Assembly: GCA_945875135.1 (NCBI GenBank) | Contig: CAMCJO010000134.1 | Span: 1-6,397 of the forward strand | DNA: 6,397 bases | Source of the DNA: an uncultured Porphyromonas sp. | Lineage (GTDB): Bacteria; Bacteroidota; Bacteroidia; Bacteroidales; Porphyromonadaceae | Direction: 5' to 3' | In this document: one piece after another, positions 1-6,397 of the stretch | How the letters are laid out: every line of letters begins with the position of its first letter | How positions within the stretch are numbered: the stretch's first letter is position 1 | Made by a program: the position numbers and the translations under genes | Notes under the pieces: model-generated | Told to the model about the DNA's origin: nothing | Databases searched by the model: none | What the model saw: only the letters and a program-made list of their open reading frames with translations

Positions 1-1
1 C

Positions 2-55
2 GTTGAGATCCTCGTCGATGGGTGGAAAGTTCACTCCTACGAGATCGAACTGTAA
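2..55 (+). CDS. C-terminal end of an Mfa1-like major fimbrillin (5' part outside window)
   Basis: Frame 2 from the window edge reads VEILVDGWKVHSYEIEL and then stops at TAA (53-55). Fimbrillins of the Mfa1 type end in a short strand with a conserved Trp and a final acidic-Leu pair (pattern W-x-V-x-x-x-x-V/I-D/E-L). The tail of P. gingivalis Mfa1, as I remember it, ends WKVHSYEVDL, which differs from this one only by conservative changes. In this family the C-terminal strand takes part in polymerising subunits into the fimbrial shaft. The gene lies 33 bp before the next lipoprotein gene on the same strand, which fits a fimbrial operon. Only 17 codons are visible, so orthology with mfa1 rather than a paralogous fimbrillin cannot be decided. 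Confidence 0.72.
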   Translation, partial: VEILVDGWKVHSYEIEL

Positions 56-88
56 CTTGTTATCGCATACTCATATCGTTACATCACT

Positions 89-1333
89 ATGAATCGACCA
101 CGATACAATATAATATACACTACACTCCTAACTATCGGCATGCTACTCTCCCTTGCCAGCTGTGTACGGCAAGATTGTGACGAGGAGCTGATCGGTGATG
201 GTCAAGGGCTTTATTTCTCGCTTCAATTCGGCGTGCGAGGAGCGCACTCTCAGAATCTGCGAGCTCAAGAAGACGGCGTCTACAGTATCAACACTGATAA
301 GACAGACAAGGATGACTATGTCAAGGAGCTTCGTATCATACTGCTCCAAGGAGATGAGGTTAAGAAGAACTTCGCCTTCAAGGCAATCGACCCTGATTCT
401 CACGGACTATATAAGCTTACTATGGGTGACAATGAACTCTCCTTTAGGTTAACTGAAGAGGAGTTGGGTATCTACGATATGATAGTTATCGCCAATGAAT
501 CTTTTGGGCGAATTACTAGACGAGAAACCCTCTCGTCGGTTCTACCTGATGTTAAAACACGAGATGAGATTATGGCTATTAGGCTGATGAGTAGTATAGA
601 GCGCACAGTCTCTTCTAGATTTTACATCCCGATGACTGCCGAATATAGAGGTGTCGATATGCGAAAGGGAGGCTCTAAGGATAGCCCCCTTAAGCTTCAG
701 CTCCCTACTCCGACAAATGGGGTAGAGCTACTGCGCATATTTGCCAAGGTCGAGCTCATCATCAAGGATTGTGTCGAGGTGACTAGGCGTAGCGATGGTA
801 AGTATGATTGTAGCTGGATAGGTCCATGGGGATTTGATCGTGTCGTTACTATAGATCTAGATAAAGTCTCAGACGAAACTCCGCTCTTTCCCGCAAATCA
901 ATACTCCTCTCTCGAAACGTCTTCAGATGCAACAGCTGTTACTCTCTCCCGAGTAGTTGATGTGTCTTCTGTGGTCGGACTAGACGATCTTCCTAAGGAT
1001 GATCCCATTGGAGGCGTTTATCTGCTAGACTATCGAGCGCACTTTTATCTACCAGAGCGTCTTGTGGCACAAGGCCAAGAAGCCGAGCAAGCGACAGTGA
1101 TGAAGATTAAGTGGAACTACTATCCCGATCCATGGGATAGTAGCAAAAAAGAGAAACATACAAGTCTGGTTTCGTTTGCCCGTCAGAACAAAGGTGCTGA
1201 TGACTACCTTACGACCTCTGCTACTTTTGATCCCTCAGACAAGAGTGTCTATCGCAATAGTTGCTATCGTGTCACGATCAACCCATACCGTGCAGACTTT
1301 AGATCTCTAGATACAAGACTCGACACCCTCTAA
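89..1333 (+). CDS. Fimbrillin (Mfa/Fim)-family lipoprotein, probable fimbrial anchor or tip/accessory subunit
   Basis: This 414-residue protein starts with a lipoprotein signal peptide: Arg at residues 3 and 5, a hydrophobic stretch at about 8-22 and lipobox L22-A23-S24-C25, so lipidation at Cys25 is expected. Several blocks have the rhythm of Bacteroidales fimbrillins: VKELRIILL (78-86), the strand GIYDMIVIANE (127-137), IPMTAEY (180-186), the basic-flanked strand LLRIFAKVELIIK (214-226), FYLPERL (319-325) and the closing CYRVTINPY (392-400). In this family such subunits reach the outer membrane as lipoproteins and build or anchor fimbriae. Some are cleaved after an Arg by a trypsin-like protease before donor-strand polymerisation; R50 and R58 are possible sites. 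Its place straight after an Mfa1-like gene suggests an Mfa2-like anchor. Its length would also fit an Mfa3/Mfa4-like accessory subunit, and I cannot separate these. ATG 89 is chosen because it gives the full signal peptide; no Shine-Dalgarno is visible, as is usual in Bacteroidetes. Confidence 0.78.
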   Translation: MNRPRYNIIYTTLLTIGMLLSLASCVRQDCDEELIGDGQGLYFSLQFGVRGAHSQNLRAQEDGVYSINTDKTDKDDYVKELRIILLQGDEVKKNFAFKAIDPDSHGLYKLTMGDNELSFRLTEEELGIYDMIVIANESFGRITRRETLSSVLPDVKTRDEIMAIRLMSSIERTVSSRFYIPMTAEYRGVDMRKGGSKDSPLKLQLPTPTNGVELLRIFAKVELIIKDCVEVTRRSDGKYDCSWIGPWGFDRVVTIDLDKVSDETPLFPANQYSSLETSSDATAVTLSRVVDVSSVVGLDDLPKDDPIGGVYLLDYRAHFYLPERLVAQGQEAEQATVMKIKWNYYPDPWDSSKKEKHTSLVSFARQNKGADDYLTTSATFDPSDKSVYRNSCYRVTINPYRADFRSLDTRLDTL

Positions 1334-1386
1334 TTCCTTACGAACCTTAAGCTACTAGGCTATACGACTCATTCCCATCAAAGGCT

Positions 1387-4300
1387 ATGAAACACTATAA
1401 TCTCACAAGAACGATATATAACAAACGATTTTGGACATACCTCCTAATCCTCTGTTCCTATTGTGCCTTACCTTTAATAGCACAAGCTCAGCTACAGGTA
1501 AAAGTCGGTAAAATTCGCCCTTGTCTCCCAGGAGTCCCTAGAGGTACTGGAACCATACAACTTGAAATAAAGTCGGGGACGGCTCCCTATACCATCCACT
1601 TCACTCAAGTGCCTGAGGGCTTTGCGGAGCCAAAGACTTACACTGCCAAAACTGAAAAGATTACCATTTGGAATCTTCCCTCAGGAGATTATGAGCTGGA
1701 GATATCCGATGCCTCTGGATCTATTGTAACCAAGCAGGCGAAAGTTGGAGTAGCACCATCGGCTGGGCAGTGGCTTCCAAATAATGGCGGGTGGACACAG
1801 CGCTTTACGACAACGGCTGGACACCCCGACTGGGTATCTACGCGTTTTCACTTCGTGCATTTCTGTCCAGAACCTCCAGAACCAGCCCTTTATGGCTATC
1901 CTCTCGACTCGATTTTTTACTACTTCGAGTATGCTTTCTGTCTGTATAACGACTTTGTAGCCTATAAGTATCCCGATCTCTATAATCCAGACAAAGAAAA
2001 TGCGAAGCCTATCAAATGGGTAAGCCTCAATAAATATGAAGGAGAGGAGCCTACCTTCCAAGGAGAATTTGGTCTGTGGAAAGTGACAGACACATTTAAG
2101 GCCGATTGCCCCGACAACTCTGGAGAATACCCAATCGTAACTAGAGAAGTGCCTCACCTCTTTGCCAGAATCACCACTGGGCAGACTGCAAATGAGATGG
2201 CACTTAGCTACGATCAAGATAAGCTGATTATCGGATGTCGTCCGAAAGGGTCGACAGATCCAAAGTATGCTTCCTTTTTAACTCATGGGTGGTGGGGCGA
2301 AGATTCGTTTGACCCTAATCCTTGGCTTGAGATAAGCCCTGCTCCTCTCTATGATCCTGCTAAGAGACCTTATGAGAAGGAGTTCAGACCGAAGTTCCGC
2401 ATTAAGGAAGAGTTCGTAGAGTCTTTGACATTTCCCGTAGAGGTAACATCGTTTTTATATCTCGGTTACCATGATCCATTAGGGCCAGTATTCTTTACCA
2501 AGGAGGATGCTAGGACATGGAAAGAGTTTGACCGCCCAATGATGTGGGAAACGACAAATAGGATTATGATGAAGGATGCCTCTGGGAAAATGGCTTCGAT
2601 GTCGGTTAGTAACGAAATAACCAATGCCCTAACCGATGGTGATGGACCTGGTATGATAGAGGGCTGTCACTACCGAGATACTAGACCTGATGTCTTTGAT
2701 AAGACTACAAACTATTATATCCCTGATCCAGGTACTCCGATAGCTGGGCATCACTTTTGTGAGGGCACTAAGGATGTTGTTATATCTGTAGCGATTGAGG
2801 ATCGCCACCTTGGCTGGTATTATCAGATCCCGGCTGGGGGCGCTAAAATCACCTTAATAAAGGCCCCCGCAGAGTACAAACCACAAAATAAGTATCAACC
2901 CAAGCTCAATGAGCCTATTACCATCCCTGAGAAGCATACCTCTTGGTGGATTTATCCATTCCCCAACGACGCAGCACCTGCAGATAACCCATATGCGGAG
3001 CCTTGTTGGGATGTCAAGCTCCCTCCAGGGACTTACGATTTTGAAATTACCTATATGGATATGTTTGGGGATATAAAAACGGTTGGGGATCTTTATGGTA
3101 CTTCTTCGGGATTTTCTTATAATCATCGTATCCCCAAGTTTGAGTATGGACCTGAGCGTGCGAACATAAAGCCTTCTATCGATCTTGTCGATTGTGACAA
3201 ATTGCGTGTATACCCCTTTCGTGGGGCGAAGTCTCCCGAGATAATCCTCCGAGATGGTAAGCCCGTTATAACGGTAGCTACAGTCAAGCAATACGATCCG
3301 ATAGACAAAGCTTTCTTTCCAAATGCTACATCTAAATGGAAGAGCTATCCAGAGACTACGGTATGGGCTTTTGCCGACCCGAAAGTCCTTAACGGACAAA
3401 GTCCAGAGGATCTCTATGTAGATATCCCTTGGAAAGAGTCTAAGATCGAGATTACCTACACAACTCAAAACTCCAAAGATCTATGGCGGTGGGATATAAC
3501 GGATCTCCCCTGTTTGGATCTCCTACATACTCGTGAGATTGAGATTGGGAAACCAACGTATGATCGAGATCATTTCGAGGCGTATATTTGTAAGAGTGGA
3601 GCTGGAGCACACATATCGTTATTGCCGATTAGAACGACAGGGCGAGTTTTTGTCGAGCTACGAGAGATGGACAATAAGACGATCATCGCTAGTAAGGTGC
3701 GTGAGGCAGATGATAATGGACCTGTTGTCTTCGACCTAACAGCAGATCAAATCCGTCCTGAGTACTATCTCTATATACGTACCGAGAAGTGTAATCGAGA
3801 GAATGAGGGTGAAAAGATTACGCTGATTGACTTGAGCAGTGAGCACATCTTGATACATAATGGAGAGTTTCCTAAGTATTGTGAGGGTAGCACGATCCTT
3901 CTCAAAATACCTAAGATCACCGCTCAGTCGAAGTACAGCTGGACTCTCCCCGATGGGTCAACTATAGAGGGTCCCGAACTCAAGATAGAAAATGCGTCCA
4001 CAGCTCACGCAGGACACTACAAAGCTCATATCACAAATGTCTTGTGTGATCAAGCTGCGACAGATGAGGAGATTGACTTTCAGTTGATCATCTCTCCGCC
4101 TGAACTGTGGTGGCGTAAGGACGCTACCTCTGCAGACTGGCACTCAGTCGACAACTGGGCTGATAGTCAAGGTAATCCGATAAAGACTATCCCTGCATCC
4201 TGTACCAATGTACATATACCAAGTGTTGTCGATAAGTTCTTCCCAGACTTAGATCCAGCGAAGACTATGAGACAGTCCTTCGGAGAGCCTGTGTGTAACG

Positions 4301-6009
4301 ATATCTACTTCCATTACGGCGCAGCACTAGGCAATCCTCAGCTACTCTCTAGCTATGCTCGAGCTTTCATCGATTACAACTTTGGCATTATGCAAGCCGA
4401 TGGGACAGTTAAGCCGTACGAAGATCCTCAGCATCTAGAGGCTAATGCGCTTCTCTTGGAGCGTGATAGATGGTATATGTTATCTACGCCAATTAAGAAT
4501 GTCTATGCAGGAGACTTCTCGCTAGCAGGCTATCCTCTGACCTATCAGCGTTATCTCAAGCTACTGCCAGTCAATGCTGATGGCTCACTAACGGAGGCTT
4601 CTTTCGATCAGGCTATCAGCACTCAGGGGACTCCTATAGCAGACTCTAACCTGGCGTTAGCTCTCAAGGTCGTTGGTTATCAGGCTGACAAGATTGGAGC
4701 TTCAGATCACAAGAACCTTAATGGACTACAAGGCATCGTACGCCTGCCTTTTTATGAGACCAATGAGCTGAATGGGCGCAAGGAGTTTTACCCGCTCCAT
4801 CGATATGATCTAAGAAAGTGGCTGTCACTATTCGTATACTTCAACGAGCGAGACTTGAAGCCTATCAGCAAGATGGACGGAGCTCGTAGAGATCCGGAAC
4901 AAGACTATCGCTTTGTCTTTGAGGATAGTGCGACCAATGCTATCGGATCTATAGCCGATGATACTGCTGGTGAAGCTACAGAGGGCTATACATTGAAGCT
5001 TAAAAAGATTGCTGAGGTTCCTCAGCTGATGGCACTCGTGGGCAATCCATTTATGACTCCGATTAGCTTTGACAAGCTTTATGAGGCAAATGCTAGTAAC
5101 ATAGAGCCCTACTACTATCTATTCACAGATGGTGCATGGCACTACTATCACGTCAATGCAGTTGCTCCAGATGCTACATACACGCAGTTGCCGAATGGTC
5201 AGATTGCACCACTTCAAGCCTTTGTTGTTAAGGTCAAGATGGGGGGCTCTCAGCTTCACTTCCCCACGACAGGAGATCAATCGGTACTTCTACCTCCTAA
5301 GGCAGATGGTACAGCAGACTATGAGCTACGTAGTGGCAATGGTGCAACAAGCCTTGCCGATCAGAGAGCAGTAAGTCTGACCGTCTCTGATGTCAAGGGT
5401 GCCAAGGGCTTTGCTATGCTACTGCCCGAAGCGACCGTTAGTGCGACACCAGCATTAATTGCTCCAAGTACGATGCAGACCGCTCCAGTTGCCTACTTTG
5501 TCAATCCAACTGACGGTAGCTGTAACTTCGTACAGACTGATGCTCCCTATATGAGTCTCGAACTAGGCATTTATGCTCCTACGGATGGAATGCTCACGCT
5601 AGACTTCAGAACAATGTCGGAGAAGCCCTTTGACAAGCTGGCACTCTACGACCGCCTGCGAGGTACCGAGCAGGATCTGCTCACTAATCCGAGCTATAGC
5701 TACGCTTATAGTCCCCGAGATGGACGACGCTTCGAGCTACGTATGTCGTATGCTGGTGTCCGCTCGAACAAGGAGATGGTTAATCCACAAGACGAGCTAC
5801 AGATAGAGCGCACCGCTACGGGCTATCGCATCTCCTACGACGAGGGTATCGCAGGCTACCAGCTATACAGCGTACAGGGCTATCTACTGGAGCGTGCTAC
5901 CACCGATGGTCAGACGCAGGTAGATATCGAGATGCCCGAGACAGACGTCGTACTGCTCGACGTACAGTCCGCCGACGGTCTCCGCTGGATCAAGAAGCTT
6001 CAGCGCTAA
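1387..6009 (+). CDS. Giant secreted multidomain surface protein with T9SS-type C-terminal sorting domain
   Basis: This 1540-residue protein begins with a Sec signal peptide: basic residues to 14, hydrophobic core about 15-31, likely cleavage AQA|Q at 34/35. Residues about 40-115 resemble an SprB-type repeat (GTAPYTIHF, then LPSGDYELEISDASG at 97-111). A related strand pattern, LPPGTYDFEIT, lies at 545-555. Cys-led segments begin at C458 (CEGT), C735 (CKSG) and C832 (CEGS). The last opens an Ig-like domain (C832, W852, GHY 876-878, C887). A Bacteroidetes surface-protein module follows, with DWHSVDNW (917-924), CTNVHIP (939-945), PVCNDIYF (968-975), RWYMLSTP (1028-1035), VGNPFM (1218-1223) and APLQAFVV (1274-1281). 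Residues about 1467-1540 resemble a T9SS type A sorting domain (YQLYSVQGYLL, then a closing IKKLQR), so export across the outer membrane and surface attachment are predicted. Its place after two fimbrial genes parallels Mfa5, but no DxSxS MIDAS motif is seen. Ligand and exact function are unknown. Confidence 0.82.
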   Translation: MKHYNLTRTIYNKRFWTYLLILCSYCALPLIAQAQLQVKVGKIRPCLPGVPRGTGTIQLEIKSGTAPYTIHFTQVPEGFAEPKTYTAKTEKITIWNLPSGDYELEISDASGSIVTKQAKVGVAPSAGQWLPNNGGWTQRFTTTAGHPDWVSTRFHFVHFCPEPPEPALYGYPLDSIFYYFEYAFCLYNDFVAYKYPDLYNPDKENAKPIKWVSLNKYEGEEPTFQGEFGLWKVTDTFKADCPDNSGEYPIVTREVPHLFARITTGQTANEMALSYDQDKLIIGCRPKGSTDPKYASFLTHGWWGEDSFDPNPWLEISPAPLYDPAKRPYEKEFRPKFRIKEEFVESLTFPVEVTSFLYLGYHDPLGPVFFTKEDARTWKEFDRPMMWETTNRIMMKDASGKMASMSVSNEITNALTDGDGPGMIEGCHYRDTRPDVFDKTTNYYIPDPGTPIAGHHFCEGTKDVVISVAIEDRHLGWYYQIPAGGAKITLIKAPAEYKPQNKYQPKLNEPITIPEKHTSWWIYPFPNDAAPADNPYAEPCWDVKLPPGTYDFEITYMDMFGDIKTVGDLYGTSSGFSYNHRIPKFEYGPERANIKPSIDLVDCDKLRVYPFRGAKSPEIILRDGKPVITVATVKQYDPIDKAFFPNATSKWKSYPETTVWAFADPKVLNGQSPEDLYVDIPWKESKIEITYTTQNSKDLWRWDITDLPCLDLLHTREIEIGKPTYDRDHFEAYICKSGAGAHISLLPIRTTGRVFVELREMDNKTIIASKVREADDNGPVVFDLTADQIRPEYYLYIRTEKCNRENEGEKITLIDLSSEHILIHNGEFPKYCEGSTILLKIPKITAQSKYSWTLPDGSTIEGPELKIENASTAHAGHYKAHITNVLCDQAATDEEIDFQLIISPPELWWRKDATSADWHSVDNWADSQGNPIKTIPASCTNVHIPSVVDKFFPDLDPAKTMRQSFGEPVCNDIYFHYGAALGNPQLLSSYARAFIDYNFGIMQADGTVKPYEDPQHLEANALLLERDRWYMLSTPIKNVYAGDFSLAGYPLTYQRYLKLLPVNADGSLTEASFDQAISTQGTPIADSNLALALKVVGYQADKIGASDHKNLNGLQGIVRLPFYETNELNGRKEFYPLHRYDLRKWLSLFVYFNERDLKPISKMDGARRDPEQDYRFVFEDSATNAIGSIADDTAGEATEGYTLKLKKIAEVPQLMALVGNPFMTPISFDKLYEANASNIEPYYYLFTDGAWHYYHVNAVAPDATYTQLPNGQIAPLQAFVVKVKMGGSQLHFPTTGDQSVLLPPKADGTADYELRSGNGATSLADQRAVSLTVSDVKGAKGFAMLLPEATVSATPALIAPSTMQTAPVAYFVNPTDGSCNFVQTDAPYMSLELGIYAPTDGMLTLDFRTMSEKPFDKLALYDRLRGTEQDLLTNPSYSYAYSPRDGRRFELRMSYAGVRSNKEMVNPQDELQIERTATGYRISYDEGIAGYQLYSVQGYLLERATTDGQTQVDIEMPETDVVLLDVQSADGLRWIKKLQR

Positions 6010-6031
6010 GAACGCGCTCGTCGCAAAAACA

Positions 6032-6079
6032 CAAAGCCACCGTAAGGTTGCGCATAGGCGCATTCCTACGGTGGCTTTG
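6032..6079 (+). terminator. Long stem-loop after the fimbrial operon, probable (possibly bidirectional) terminator
   Basis: A perfect 13-bp stem pairs 6032-6044 (CAAAGCCACCGTA) with 6067-6079. It continues as GG/CC with one bulged A (6045), then an inner 5-bp stem TGCGC/GCGCA (6049-6053 with 6058-6062) around an ATAG loop. The hairpin starts 22 bp after the stop codon, the expected place for the end of the transcript. The + strand 3' flank (CTGTATC) has no U tract. On the minus strand the flank reads TGTTTTTGCG, which is more terminator-like. The hairpin may therefore also stop transcripts entering from an unseen gene on the right. Confidence 0.72.
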
Positions 6080-6083
6080 CTGT

Positions 6084-6350
6084 ATCTGTGCGTTCGTCCC
6101 CGTTAAAGGTTACAGCATCCATTACGAGCGTCCGTTGTGTCAAAGCGAGACGAGTAGCGATGTGTAGGGGCGGGCCTGTGTGTCCGTTGTATCAAAGCAA
6201 GACGTCACCCTGTAGGGACGCACGATCTGTGCGTCCGTTGTATCAAAGGTTACAGCGTCTTGTTTTGATGGGGACGGACGCACAGATCGTGCGTCCCTAC
6301 AGAAGTCGTATCAAAGCAAGACGTTGCCGTGTAGGGACGCACGATCTGTG
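6084..6350. repeat. Cluster of short palindromic intergenic repeats (REP/MITE-like)
   Basis: No gene is seen here. The stretch is built from copies of one unit: GTAGGGACGCAC, GATCT, GTGCGTCC, then GTTGTATCAAAG and CAAGACG. The element GTCCGTTGT(A/G)TCAAAG starts at 6130, 6182 and 6233, that is, 52 and 51 bp apart. A degenerate half copy occupies 6084-6116. It shares AAAGGTTACAGC (6105-6116) with 6245-6256. A further copy at 6308-6350 matches 6189-6231 except in the six bases before GTAGGG. Each good core has 8-bp arms GGACGCAC/GTGCGTCC around a 5-nt loop. Such palindromic intergenic repeats are common in Bacteroidales. No transposase is present, so any mobility would depend on an enzyme encoded elsewhere. 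The last copy is cut off by adapter sequence. Confidence 0.8.
6210..6302. repeat. 29-bp perfect inverted repeat made by head-to-head repeat units
   Basis: Bases 6210-6238 are the exact reverse complement of 6274-6302, with a 35-bp spacer (6239-6273). Each arm contains a complete palindromic core, 6216-6236 on the left and 6276-6296 on the right. The segment can therefore fold either as two small hairpins or as one long hairpin. The inverted unit extends left to about 6255 (CGTCTTG, TTTTGAT), so a whole repeat unit, not just its core, has been inserted or copied in the opposite orientation. Confidence 0.85.
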
Positions 6351-6397
6351 CTGTCTCTTATACACATCTCCGAGCCCACGAGACCTCTCTACATCTC
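6351..6397 (+). other. Illumina Nextera adapter read-through (assembly artefact)
   Basis: Bases 6351-6369 are CTGTCTCTTATACACATCT, the 19-bp Tn5 mosaic end used in Nextera libraries. Bases 6370-6384 are CCGAGCCCACGAGAC, the rest of the Nextera read-2 (i7-side) adapter. Bases 6385-6392, CTCTCTAC, match i7 index N707 as I remember it. Bases 6393-6397, ATCTC, are the start of the P7 flow-cell sequence. This order is exactly that of a read running off a short insert. The segment is not part of the genome and should be trimmed. The first C (6351) could also be the next genomic base of the repeat, so the junction is uncertain by one base. Confidence 0.97.

Noticed and set aside
56..88. Bacteroidetes-type promoter (TTG at 57-59 and TATCGTTA at 74-81) before the lipoprotein gene
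   Set aside because: The -7 box matches TAnnTTTG poorly and the 14-bp spacing is too short; the 33-bp gap is better explained as internal to an operon.
1380..1384. AAAGG as a Shine-Dalgarno site for the giant gene
   Set aside because: It is only two bases from the ATG, too close to act normally, and Bacteroidetes rarely depend on such sites.
1681..2217. Minus-strand open frame of 178 codons opposite the giant gene
   Set aside because: It overlaps the real gene completely, has no recognisable domain and its composition is that of an antisense shadow.
2854..3468. Minus-strand open frame of 204 codons
   Set aside because: It lies wholly inside the + strand gene, which has a continuous secreted-protein reading frame; the antisense product resembles nothing.
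1387..6009. Direct assignment of the giant protein as Mfa5
   Set aside because: Position and T9SS-like tail fit, but no vWA/MIDAS motif is seen and the length is greater than that of Mfa5 as I recall it (about 1230 residues).
6130..6350. Possible CRISPR array, because repeats recur every 51-52 bp
   Set aside because: The segments between repeats are themselves repeated and not unique, one copy is inverted, copies diverge and no cas gene is present.
6351..6369. Tn5 transposon end (biological mobile element)
   Set aside because: The 19-bp mosaic end is followed directly by Illumina adapter, index and P7 bases, so it is a library artefact.

Overview
The window looks like part of a Bacteroidales genome, most likely Porphyromonas or a close relative. 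The evidence is a fimbrillin-type (Mfa/Fim) lipoprotein with a Bacteroidetes lipobox, a very large secreted protein with a type IX secretion (T9SS)-like C-terminal domain, and the lack of clear Shine-Dalgarno sequences before the starts. The genus is inferred from protein resemblance; no rRNA or other taxonomic marker is present.

Layout: all coding sequence is on the + strand and nearly contiguous. Bases 2-55 are the last 17 codons of an upstream gene. Its tail, VEILVDGWKVHSYEIEL, closely resembles the C-terminus of the P. gingivalis major short-fimbria subunit Mfa1 as I remember it. After a 33-bp gap comes a 414-residue fimbrillin-like lipoprotein (89-1333). After a 53-bp gap comes a 1540-residue secreted multidomain protein (1387-6009). 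No promoter is evident in either gap, so the three genes are probably one fimbrial operon. A strong hairpin (6032-6079) lies 22 bp after the last stop and probably ends the transcript.

How the genes may work together: in the P. gingivalis mfa locus, a polymerising fimbrillin is followed by anchor and tip/accessory fimbrillins and then a large T9SS-exported protein (Mfa5). This window shows a shorter version of that plan: major fimbrillin, one accessory or anchor lipoprotein, then a giant T9SS-type protein. I see no von Willebrand A (MIDAS) motif in the giant protein. It is built from SprB-like and Ig-like beta-sandwich modules, so it may be a different kind of fimbria-associated adhesin.

Bases 6084-6350 hold no gene. 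They carry a family of short palindromic repeats: direct copies about 51-52 bp apart plus one inverted copy, which forms a 29-bp perfect inverted repeat. The last repeat copy is cut off at about 6350. Bases 6351-6397 are not biological: they are Illumina Nextera read-through adapter, including an i7 index and the start of the P7 sequence. The contig therefore ends in an untrimmed adapter inside a repeat.
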